A stretch of DNA of 64,000 nt from Thiohalomonas sp041685045 (GTDB lineage: Bacteria > Pseudomonadota > Gammaproteobacteria > Thiohalomonadales > Thiohalomonadaceae), in assembly GCA_041685045.1 (NCBI GenBank), contig JAWLGP010000002.1, forward strand, positions 227,846-291,845. The letters are read 5' to 3'. Shown one piece after another: positions 44,751 to 52,327 of the stretch (positions within the stretch are counted from its first letter, which is position 1; every line of letters starts with the position of its first letter). The position numbers and the translations under genes were made by a program. Below the pieces are notes generated by a model, which searched no databases, had not been told where the DNA came from, and saw nothing but the letters and a program-made list of their open reading frames with translations.

Positions 44751-46466
44751 ATGCAGGACAACCACAGCATCGCCCGTACCTTCGACACCCTGGCCGATCT
44801 GCTGGAGATCGAAGGCGCGAACCCGTTTCGGGTGCGGGCCTATCGCAACGCGGCGCGGGTGATCGAAAGCCTCTCGCAGAATGTGGCGACCCTGGTCAGG
44901 GAGGGGCGCAATCTCAGCGAATACCCCGGTATCGGACGTGACCTGGCGGACAAGATCCGCACCGTGGCGGAGACCGGACGCCTGCCGCTGCTGGAGGAGG
45001 TCGAACAGCGGGTTCCGGAAGCGCTCAGCGAACTGACCCATATCGAAGGGCTTGGGCCGAAACGGGTGCGAGTCCTTTACGAAAGGCTCGACATTCACAA
45101 CCTGTACGACCTGGAAAACGCCCTCGACAAGGGCCGCATCCGCGAACTGCCGGGATTCGGGCCGAAGACCGAACTGAACATCCGCGAAGGCCTGAAGCGC
45201 CTGCGGGCCAGCCAGGGGCGACTCGGCATCGGCGAGGTCGAGGGTGTGGCCCTGGCCCTGGAGCGCTATCTCGCGACGCTGGACGGCGTCGGCCAGGTGC
45301 GCATCGCTGGCAGCTTCCGCCGCCGGCGGGAAACCGTGGGCGATTTGGATGTGTTGGTCACCTGTCGGCCCGGTGTGCCGATCATGGATCACTTCGCCCG
45401 TTTCGAATCGGTGCGGTCGGTGATGTCGCGGGGGGAGACCCGCTCTTCGGTACGGTTGGAAAGCGGCCTCCAGGTTGACCTGCGGGTGGTGCCGGAGTCG
45501 AGCTACGGTGCCGCGCTGCACTACTTCACCGGCTCCAAGGCGCACAACATCGCCATCCGCAAACTCGGCATTGGTCGCGGTCTCAAGATCAACGAATACG
45601 GCGTGTTTCGCGGCGAGCGACGGGTCGGAGGACGTACGGAGCGGGAGGTGTTCGCCGCCGTGGGGCTCCCCTTCATCGAACCGGAGCTGCGCGAGGATCG
45701 GGGGGAGATCGAAGCGGCCCGCGACGGGAACCTGCCGATCCTGGTGCAGATGCGCGACATCCGCGGCGATCTGCACGTGCATACCACGGACACCGACGGC
45801 CGCAGCAGCCTGGAGGCGATGGTGCAGGCGGCCCGGGATCGGGGCTACGAGTACCTGGCCATCACCGACCACTCCAAGGCCGTGGCCATCGCCAACGGCA
45901 TGGACGCACGCCGCTTGCGCGAGCAGCTGCAGGTGATCGATACGCTGCAGCAGAAGTACGACGACATCCGGATCCTGAAGGGAGTCGAGGTGGACATCCT
46001 CGAGGACGGCCGGTTGGACCTGCCCGATGACGTGCTGGCGGAGCTCGATGTCACCGTCTGCTCCATTCACTCCCGCTTCGGCCTGGAAAGGAGCAAGCAG
46101 ACCGAACGGATCCTACGCGCCATGGACAACCCCCATTTCCGCATCTTCGGCCACCCCAGCGGCCGGCTGCTGAACAAGCGTGAACCCTACGATATCGATC
46201 TGGAACGGGTCATCGAAGGGGCGGCCGAGCGCGGCCGCTTCCTGGAGGTCAATGCCCAGCCGTGGCGACTCGACCTCACCGATACCGCCTGCATGCTGGC
46301 CAAGGAGAGCGGTGCGATGGTGGCCATCTCGACCGATGCCCACAGCACCGCCGACCTCGACAACCTGCGACTCGGCATCGGTCAGGCACGCCGCGGCTGG
46401 ATCGAAAAGGGGGACGTATTGAACGCGCAGCCGCTGGAGCGGTTGTTGAAGCTGCTGGCCCCGTAG
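44751..46466 (+). CDS. polX: DNA polymerase X with PHP exonuclease domain
   Basis: A 571-residue repair enzyme. Residues 1-80 contain helix-hairpin-helix elements (YPGIGRDLADKIRTVAETG; LPGFGPKTELNIREGL). The polymerase palm has GSFRRRRETVGDLDVLV with the two catalytic Asp and QVDLRVV with the third. From residue about 335 comes the PHP domain: DLHVHTTDTDG, AITDHSKAV, LKGVEVDIL and FGHPSGR. Gram-negative PolX enzymes fill gaps in base-excision repair. The TAG stop at 46464-46466 belongs to the edge of a GTAGGATG repeat. Confidence 0.95.
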   Translation: MQDNHSIARTFDTLADLLEIEGANPFRVRAYRNAARVIESLSQNVATLVREGRNLSEYPGIGRDLADKIRTVAETGRLPLLEEVEQRVPEALSELTHIEGLGPKRVRVLYERLDIHNLYDLENALDKGRIRELPGFGPKTELNIREGLKRLRASQGRLGIGEVEGVALALERYLATLDGVGQVRIAGSFRRRRETVGDLDVLVTCRPGVPIMDHFARFESVRSVMSRGETRSSVRLESGLQVDLRVVPESSYGAALHYFTGSKAHNIAIRKLGIGRGLKINEYGVFRGERRVGGRTEREVFAAVGLPFIEPELREDRGEIEAARDGNLPILVQMRDIRGDLHVHTTDTDGRSSLEAMVQAARDRGYEYLAITDHSKAVAIANGMDARRLREQLQVIDTLQQKYDDIRILKGVEVDILEDGRLDLPDDVLAELDVTVCSIHSRFGLERSKQTERILRAMDNPHFRIFGHPSGRLLNKREPYDIDLERVIEGAAERGRFLEVNAQPWRLDLTDTACMLAKESGAMVAISTDAHSTADLDNLRLGIGQARRGWIEKGDVLNAQPLERLLKLLAP

Positions 46467-46871
46467 GATGTGGTGAGCCCGCGAACCGCATCTTCCGCGG
46501 AGCTTCCGGCCATCTGTGCGGTTCGTTCCTCGGCAACTGCTCCCTGCGTTGCTCTATCTCCTGCATCCATGCAGTCGTCACCACACCCTACGATTCAACG
46601 TCAGCCATGTAGGATGGGCAAAGGAGCGAAGCGACGTGCCCATCGATGCGGCGGTGATGGGCACGCTGCGCTTTGCCCATCCTACGTTCGTTGCGCTCGA
46701 TGGTGCGGTTCGTTCCTCGGCAACTGCTCCCTGCGTTGCTCTATCTCCTGCATCCATGCAGTCGTCACCACACCCTACGATTCAACGTCAGCCATGTAGG
46801 ATGGGCAAAGGAGCGAAGCGACGTGCCCATCGATACGGCGGTGATGGGCACGCTGCGCTTTGCCCATCCTA
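46463..46871. repeat. REP cluster with a 187-bp tandem duplication between polX and the response regulator
   Basis: Starting with GTAGGATGTGGTGAG at 46463 and ending with CATCCTAC at 46872, the interval consists of GTAGGATGTGG-type and GTAGGATGGGC-type palindromes. The segment from 46516 is repeated at 46703, a 187-bp period, almost without change (GATGCGGCGG becomes GATACGGCGG). Each copy contains GATTCAACGTCAGCCA (46592-46607; 46779-46794), 16 bases identical to coding sequence near the end of the adjacent regulator gene (46892-46907). Both flanking genes take their TAG stop from the element edges. No gene is seen in the 402-bp gap. Confidence 0.9.
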
Positions 46872-47297
46872 CGTTCGTTCCACCGCGGGTTGATTCAACG
46901 TCAGCCAATACCGGCATACCTGGGCGAGCGTATCGACGAATCGATCGAACTGGAGCGGTTTGACCACGTAGCCGTTGGCGCCGGCTTTATAGGCCTGCTC
47001 CAGATCCGCCTCCTCGGACGAGGTGGAGAGGACTACCACGGGTACGAATCGCAGCGCCGGATCGGCGCGCCAGTGCGTCAGCACCTCGATGCCGTTGAGT
47101 TTCGGCAGGTTGAGGTCGAGCAGCACCAGTTCGGGTAACGATGCGGGATCCAGCGCCTGGAGGTAGTCGACCGCTTCGATGCCGTCGGTGACCGTGACCA
47201 TGCGACAGGGTGATGGGGTCTCTTGCAGTGCAGCCCGTGCGAGCTCCCTGTCGTCCGCATTGTCATCCACCAGCAGAACCAGTTTTCTCCGTTCCAT
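46869..47297 (-). CDS. Single-domain response regulator
   Basis: A 142-residue CheY/Rcp1-type receiver without an output domain. It has LLVDDNADDRELA at the start, the phosphoacceptor in LVLLDLNLPKLNGIEVL near residue 60, VVLSTSSEEADL and the Lys of GYVVKPLQFD. The Rcp1-like NADD and LDLNLPK features mark regulators served by phytochrome-like or SHDLKAP kinases. The ATG at 47297 starts the conserved part; upstream frame is weak. It follows ftsH by 105 bases on the same strand. Its TAG stop comes from the repeat element. Confidence 0.9.
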   Translation of the reverse strand: MERRKLVLLVDDNADDRELARAALQETPSPCRMVTVTDGIEAVDYLQALDPASLPELVLLDLNLPKLNGIEVLTHWRADPALRFVPVVVLSTSSEEADLEQAYKAGANGYVVKPLQFDRFVDTLAQVCRYWLTLNQPAVERT

Positions 47298-47402
47298 TGT
47301 CGGCAGTCGGATGATAGGTTCGATAAATGTAGACGGCGCAAACACGCGCCGAAATCGGACGCATGCGCCGGTCGATGTCGGTGTTCGTCCTACAGGGGGC
47401 GA

Positions 47403-49319
47403 TCAGGCGTTCTGAAACAGGCGCTCGACCTCGAACGCCTCGACGGTCTCCCGCTCCAGCAGGGCGTGGGCCAGAACCTCGAGCTTCGACTTGTGGCTCT
47501 GCAGTGTCTCGAAGGCGTGTTTTTCAATGGCCTCCAGCTTTTTGCGAATTTCATCATCAATCAGCTTGGCAATGCTTTCGCTGAACTCGGGCGGCTGACT
47601 CATCTCACGGCCGAGAAAGATGTGGTCTTCGCTGCGGGGGAAGGAGGCGGGCCCAATCACCTCGCTCATGCCCCACTGGGAGATCATGCGGCGCACCAGC
47701 CGGGTTGCCTGCTTGAGGTCGGACTCGGCGCCGGAGGTGACCTCGCCGAAGATCAGCTTTTCCGCCACCCGTCCGCCCAGCATCACGGCGATGCGGTCGT
47801 GCAGATAGCTCTCTTTGACGTTGTTGCGCTCCTCCTCGGGCAGCTGTTCCGTGGCGCCGAGGGCGCGCCCGCGCGGGATGATGGTGACCTTGTCGAGGGG
47901 GTCGGCCTGCGGCAGTACCCAGGCCAGCACCGCGTGTCCCGCCTCATGGTAGGCGACCAGTTCCCGCTCCTCGCCCTTCAGCAGGTCCTCCCGCTCGGCG
48001 CCTAGGATGATCTTGTCGCGGGCGACGGTGAAGGCGTGCATCTCCACATCGTCGCGGTTGTCGCGGCCGGCCAGCAGCGCCGCCTCGTTCACCAGGTTCT
48101 CCAGGTCGGCACCGGAAAAGCCGACGGTGCGCTGGGCGATGATGTCGAGGTCGACATCCTTGGCCAGCGGCACCTTGCGGGTGTGCACCTCCAGCACCCG
48201 GCGCCGGGCGTCGCGCCGGGGCAGGTCGAGGGTGACCTTGCGGTCGAATCGGCCCGGGCGCATGAGTGCCGGGTCCAGCACGTCGGGCCGGTTGGTGGCG
48301 GCCAGCACCACCACCGTTTCGTGGGGCTGAAAGCCATCCATCTCCGCGAGGATCTGGTTCAGTGTCTGCTCCCGTTCGTCGTGGCCGCCGCCGAGTCCGG
48401 TGCCGCGGGCGCGGCCGACCGAGTCGAGTTCGTCGACGAAGATGATTGCCGGCGCTTCGCGCTTGGCCTCCTTGAACATGTCGCGCACGCGGGCGGCGCC
48501 GACGCCGACGAACATCTCGATGAATTCGGAAGCGGAGATGCTGTAGAAAGGGACACCGGCCTCGCCCGCCACCGCCTTGGCCATGAGGGTCTTGCCGGTG
48601 CCGGGTGGCCCCATCAGCAGGATGCCGCGCGGGATCTTGGCGCCCAGGCGGCGGTAGCGTTCCGGTTCGCGCAGGTATTCGACAATCTCGCGCAAATCCT
48701 TCTTGGCGTTTTCCAGTCCGGCGACGTCGTCGAAGGTGATGTTCATCATGCCTTCACGAAACCGCTGCGCCTTGGACTTGCCGAAACCGAACATGCCGTC
48801 GCGGCCACCGCCGCCCATGCCGGCCATGCGCTCCTGCATCCGGCGCCACGCCCACCAGAACAGGGCGATGATCAAAATCCAGGGCAGCAAACCGACCAGC
48901 AGCGTGCCCCACCAGGGCGCCTCGGTGGTCTCGGCACGCACCACCACACCGTTCTGTTCCAACAGCGGCAGCAACTCCGGGTCGTCCACGGCTGGCACGG
49001 TGGTGGTGAAGAACTGGGTGGCTTCCGTGGCCGACGGCCGAAGCGTTTCGCCGCCGTCTGGCGCCGGCTGTGGCGCCGCCTGCGACGGCTCGCTGTAACG
49101 GCCGCTGATCTGCTGGCCTTCGATGGTGACGGTGGCGACGCGGCCCTCGCGCACCGCCTGCTTGAACTCGGTGTACGCGAGCCCCTCGGTGCGGCCACCG
49201 TCCTCCAGGCTGCCCACCCAGAAGAATATGACCACCATGACCACCAGGATCCAGACGAGCGAACGCCAGTAGACGTTTCGGTTTTCCGATTCGCCGCGCG
49301 GTGCCTGCGGGTTCTCCAT
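47403..49319 (-). CDS. ftsH: ATP-dependent zinc metalloprotease FtsH
   Basis: A 638-residue membrane-anchored AAA protease degrading misassembled membrane and some regulatory proteins. Two N-terminal helices (SLVWILVVMVVIFFWVG and LLVGLLPWILIIALFWWAW) flank a periplasmic loop. Then Walker A GPPGTGKTLMAK, Walker B IIFVDELDSVGRARG (Asp-Glu, with Leu after), the SRH ATNRPDVLDPALMRPGRFDR and the zinc site HEAGH near residue 456. The ATG at 49319 has AGGGG upstream. The housekeeping ftsH usually follows rrmJ; here it stands next to a lone receiver and a repeat, so it may be a second copy. Confidence 0.95.
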   Translation of the reverse strand: MENPQAPRGESENRNVYWRSLVWILVVMVVIFFWVGSLEDGGRTEGLAYTEFKQAVREGRVATVTIEGQQISGRYSEPSQAAPQPAPDGGETLRPSATEATQFFTTTVPAVDDPELLPLLEQNGVVVRAETTEAPWWGTLLVGLLPWILIIALFWWAWRRMQERMAGMGGGGRDGMFGFGKSKAQRFREGMMNITFDDVAGLENAKKDLREIVEYLREPERYRRLGAKIPRGILLMGPPGTGKTLMAKAVAGEAGVPFYSISASEFIEMFVGVGAARVRDMFKEAKREAPAIIFVDELDSVGRARGTGLGGGHDEREQTLNQILAEMDGFQPHETVVVLAATNRPDVLDPALMRPGRFDRKVTLDLPRRDARRRVLEVHTRKVPLAKDVDLDIIAQRTVGFSGADLENLVNEAALLAGRDNRDDVEMHAFTVARDKIILGAEREDLLKGEERELVAYHEAGHAVLAWVLPQADPLDKVTIIPRGRALGATEQLPEEERNNVKESYLHDRIAVMLGGRVAEKLIFGEVTSGAESDLKQATRLVRRMISQWGMSEVIGPASFPRSEDHIFLGREMSQPPEFSESIAKLIDDEIRKKLEAIEKHAFETLQSHKSKLEVLAHALLERETVEAFEVERLFQNA

Positions 49320-49462
49320 AACCCCTCGCTGTGGATGCGGATTTCCGGGCGGGTCCCTCCGTCCGTACGGGTAACTATAGCGCCTGCCGGTGGCCTGAAA
49401 TGGGCGTTTGAAAAAGGGAAATCGGCTGTCTAACGTGTAGACATCATCAGCGGGACACACAG

Positions 49463-51607
49463 ATGGCGGCGGATCGGACCCTGACGCCCGGCCTCAACTG
49501 TTGGCGCATCGAGGCGGCCGATCGCGTCGCCTTCCTGCTCGAAGGGGAGCGTTACTTCGCCGCCTTCCGGGAAGCGGTTCTCAACGCTCGCCACCGCATC
49601 TTCATTCTTGGCTGGGATATCGACAGCAACCTTCGACTGATCCGCGACGGCGACGACGACGGCGGTCCGCTCGGCCCGTTTCTGAACCAGGTGGTCTCGG
49701 AGCGTCCCGATCTGGAGGCCTACCTCCTGATCTGGGACTTCGCCATGATCTATGCCCTGGATCGGGAGTGGTTGCCGGTCTACCGGCTCGGATGGAAGAC
49801 CCATCAGCGCCTGCACTTCCGGCTTGACGATCGCCACCCGGTCGGCGGTTCCCAGCACCAGAAGATCGTGGTGATCGACGATCGCATCGCCTTTGTGGGC
49901 GGCATGGACCTCGGCAAATGGCGCTGGGATACCGCCGATCACGCCCCCGGCGACGACCGGCGCCGTGACGCCCTGGGCAATCGCTACATGCCCTATCACG
50001 ATGTACAGGCCCTGGTCTCCGGCGACGCCGCGGTGGCCCTCGGCGATCTGGCGCGGGAGCGCTGGCGCCGTGCCACCGGCGAACGGCTCGAACCGCCGGG
50101 GCCGGTTGGCGACCCGTGGCCGGCGAGTGTGGTGCCCGATCTGCGGCAGGTCAGGGTCGGGATCGCGCGCACGGAACCCCGCTATGGCGGCCGCCGCGAG
50201 GTGCGCGAGGTGGAGCGTCTCTACCTCGACAGCATCGCCGCAGCCCGCCGCAGTCTGTACATCGAAAACCAGTACCTCACCTCCAAGGTGATCGGCGATG
50301 CCCTGGCCGCACGCCTGCGCGAGCCCGACGGACCGGAGATCGTGATCGTGGTACCGCGCAAGACCGGCGGCTGGTTGGAGCAGAACACCATGGATGTATT
50401 GCGGCGCCGCCTGGTCCGCCTGCTCCGCAGTGCCGATCACCACGGCCGTCTGCGGATTATGTGGCCCGATATCCCGGGTCTGGCGCCGGTGCACCTGAGC
50501 GTCCACAGCAAGCTGATGATCGCCGATGACGCACTGGTGCGGCTCGGATCGGCCAATCTGAGCAACCGTTCCATGGGGCTCGACTCCGAATGCGATATCT
50601 GTATCGAGGCCCAAGGCGACCCGGAGGCGGAGGCGGCTATCCGCCGGCTGCGCGACCGCTTGCTGGGTGAACACCTCGGCGTCGCACCGGCGGCCATCGC
50701 CGAATCGGTGGCCCTGAGCGGCTCGCTGGTCGAGACGGTCGACACCTTTTCCGACGACGGCCGCACCCTGCGACCGCTGGAGGACGAGGCGGAGGTCGAC
50801 CCCGATTTGGCCGAACTCATCGAGCGCTCACATCTGATCGATCCGGAACGGCCGGTCAGTCCCGAGCAATTGGCCGAACGCGTGGTGCCCCAGGAACAGC
50901 GCCGCACGGCCCGTCGCGGCATCGTCTTCGTCACCGCCACGCTGGTGGTCTTTCTGGCACTGGCGGCGGCGTGGCGCTGGACGCCGCTGGGCGAATGGCT
51001 GGACGTCGAGTCCATGACGGCGATGATGGAGCGTGTGCGCAACTCGCTCTATGCGCCGGTGCTGGTGCTCGGGGGCTATGTGCTGGGCGGCCTGCTGGTG
51101 GTGCCGGTAACCTTCCTGGTGGCGGTGACGGTGATCACGTTCGGCTCCCTGTGGGGTTTTCTCTATGGCATCGCCGGGTCACTGCTGAGTGCCGCCGTCG
51201 TCTTTGGACTCGGCCATCTGCTCGGCCGCAACGCCGTCCGCCAACTGGCCGGTTCGCGCCTCAACCGCCTGAGCCAGGGGCTGGCGCGCCGCGGCGTGCT
51301 CGCCATCGTCACCGTGCGGATGGTTCCGGTCGCCCCTTTCACCGTCGTTAATCTGGTGGCCGGCGTCTCGCATATCCGCTTCGGCAAGTTCATGCTCGGC
51401 ACACTGCTCGGGATGGCCCCGGGCATCCTGGGTATGGCCCTGTTCATCGACCGCCTGATCGCCGCCATCCGCTCGCCCGACGCAATCAATTTTTTGCTGG
51501 TGGCCGGCGTGGTGCTGCTGCTGATTGCGGGTGGTCTGCTGTTGCGGCGCTGGCTGCGCGGGCGCAGGCGGGCGGTCGCCACCGACAGGCAAGAGCGATG
51601 CTGCTGA
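49463..51607 (+). CDS. Phospholipase D family protein fused to TVP38/TMEM64 membrane domain
   Basis: A 714-residue fusion. Residues 1-420 contain two HKD motifs, HQKIVVIDDRIAFVGGMD near residue 132 and HSKLMIADDALVRLGSANLSNR near 350, as in phospholipase D and cardiolipin synthases. After a charged linker, residues 485-700 form a DedA-like TVP38/TMEM64 module with GGYVLGGLLVVPVTFLVAVTVITFG and VRMVPVAPFTVVNLVAGVS. Suggested role is phosphatidyl transfer or hydrolysis coupled to lipid handling in the membrane. Divergent from ftsH; it overlaps the next gene by 10 bases. Confidence 0.9.
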   Translation: MAADRTLTPGLNCWRIEAADRVAFLLEGERYFAAFREAVLNARHRIFILGWDIDSNLRLIRDGDDDGGPLGPFLNQVVSERPDLEAYLLIWDFAMIYALDREWLPVYRLGWKTHQRLHFRLDDRHPVGGSQHQKIVVIDDRIAFVGGMDLGKWRWDTADHAPGDDRRRDALGNRYMPYHDVQALVSGDAAVALGDLARERWRRATGERLEPPGPVGDPWPASVVPDLRQVRVGIARTEPRYGGRREVREVERLYLDSIAAARRSLYIENQYLTSKVIGDALAARLREPDGPEIVIVVPRKTGGWLEQNTMDVLRRRLVRLLRSADHHGRLRIMWPDIPGLAPVHLSVHSKLMIADDALVRLGSANLSNRSMGLDSECDICIEAQGDPEAEAAIRRLRDRLLGEHLGVAPAAIAESVALSGSLVETVDTFSDDGRTLRPLEDEAEVDPDLAELIERSHLIDPERPVSPEQLAERVVPQEQRRTARRGIVFVTATLVVFLALAAAWRWTPLGEWLDVESMTAMMERVRNSLYAPVLVLGGYVLGGLLVVPVTFLVAVTVITFGSLWGFLYGIAGSLLSAAVVFGLGHLLGRNAVRQLAGSRLNRLSQGLARRGVLAIVTVRMVPVAPFTVVNLVAGVSHIRFGKFMLGTLLGMAPGILGMALFIDRLIAAIRSPDAINFLLVAGVVLLLIAGGLLLRRWLRGRRRAVATDRQERCC

Positions 51608-52296
51608 GAATGGCCTCTTACAACATCCACGGCGGCATCGGAACCGACGGACAGCACGCACCGGAGCGGATCCGCCAGGTCGTGGCGGAGTTGAACGCCG
51701 ATGTGATCGCGCTGCAGGAGGTGGAGAGTGCGCCGGGGCGGGACGACGACCTGCTGGTGCAGCTCGATCGCGACGGCTACCGGGTGATCGCGGGACCGAC
51801 CCACAAGCGCCGGGGTGTCCATTACGGCAACGCCTTGCTCACCCGCACCGGCGTACGGGCGGTGCGGCGGCTCGACTTGAGCCTGTTCGACCGGGAGCCG
51901 CGCGGTGCGCTGGCCGTCGATCTGGAGGTGCAGGATGCCACCCTGCTGGTGATCGCCACCCATCTCGGGCTGCGGCCGCTGGAGCGCCGTTTTCAGATCC
52001 GGCGCCTGCTGAAGCTGCTCACCGCCGAGCCGCGGGAACCGGTGGCGCTGCTCGGTGACTTCAACGAGTGGTTTGTCTGGGGCCGTCCGCTGCGCTGGCT
52101 GCACGGCCACTTCGGCCGACCGCCGGCCCCCCGCAGTTTCCCCTCCAAACCGTTCCCCGTTTTCGCCCTCGACCGGATCTGGTTCAGCCCCCGACAGCAG
52201 CTGCGAAATGTCGTGGTCCACGGTACACCGCTGGCGCGGATCGCCTCCGACCACCTGCCGATTGTGGCCGAGGTGGAGTTCGTTTTGGCGGTTTGA
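51598..52296 (+). CDS. Endonuclease/exonuclease/phosphatase (EEP) family hydrolase
   Basis: A 232-residue protein with the EEP fold motifs MASYNIHGGIG at the start, IALQEVES (metal-binding Glu), ATHLGLRPLERRFQ, LLGDFNEW and the terminal SDHLPIVAEVEF (catalytic His). No signal peptide. It overlaps the phospholipase D gene, a pairing seen in other bacteria, so a phosphodiester of lipid origin is a plausible substrate; nuclease activity is equally possible. Confidence 0.88.
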   Translation: MLLRMASYNIHGGIGTDGQHAPERIRQVVAELNADVIALQEVESAPGRDDDLLVQLDRDGYRVIAGPTHKRRGVHYGNALLTRTGVRAVRRLDLSLFDREPRGALAVDLEVQDATLLVIATHLGLRPLERRFQIRRLLKLLTAEPREPVALLGDFNEWFVWGRPLRWLHGHFGRPPAPRSFPSKPFPVFALDRIWFSPRQQLRNVVVHGTPLARIASDHLPIVAEVEFVLAV

Positions 52297-52327
52297 GGTT
52301 CCCGGCCTGGCGGCTGCCTCTGCGGGT

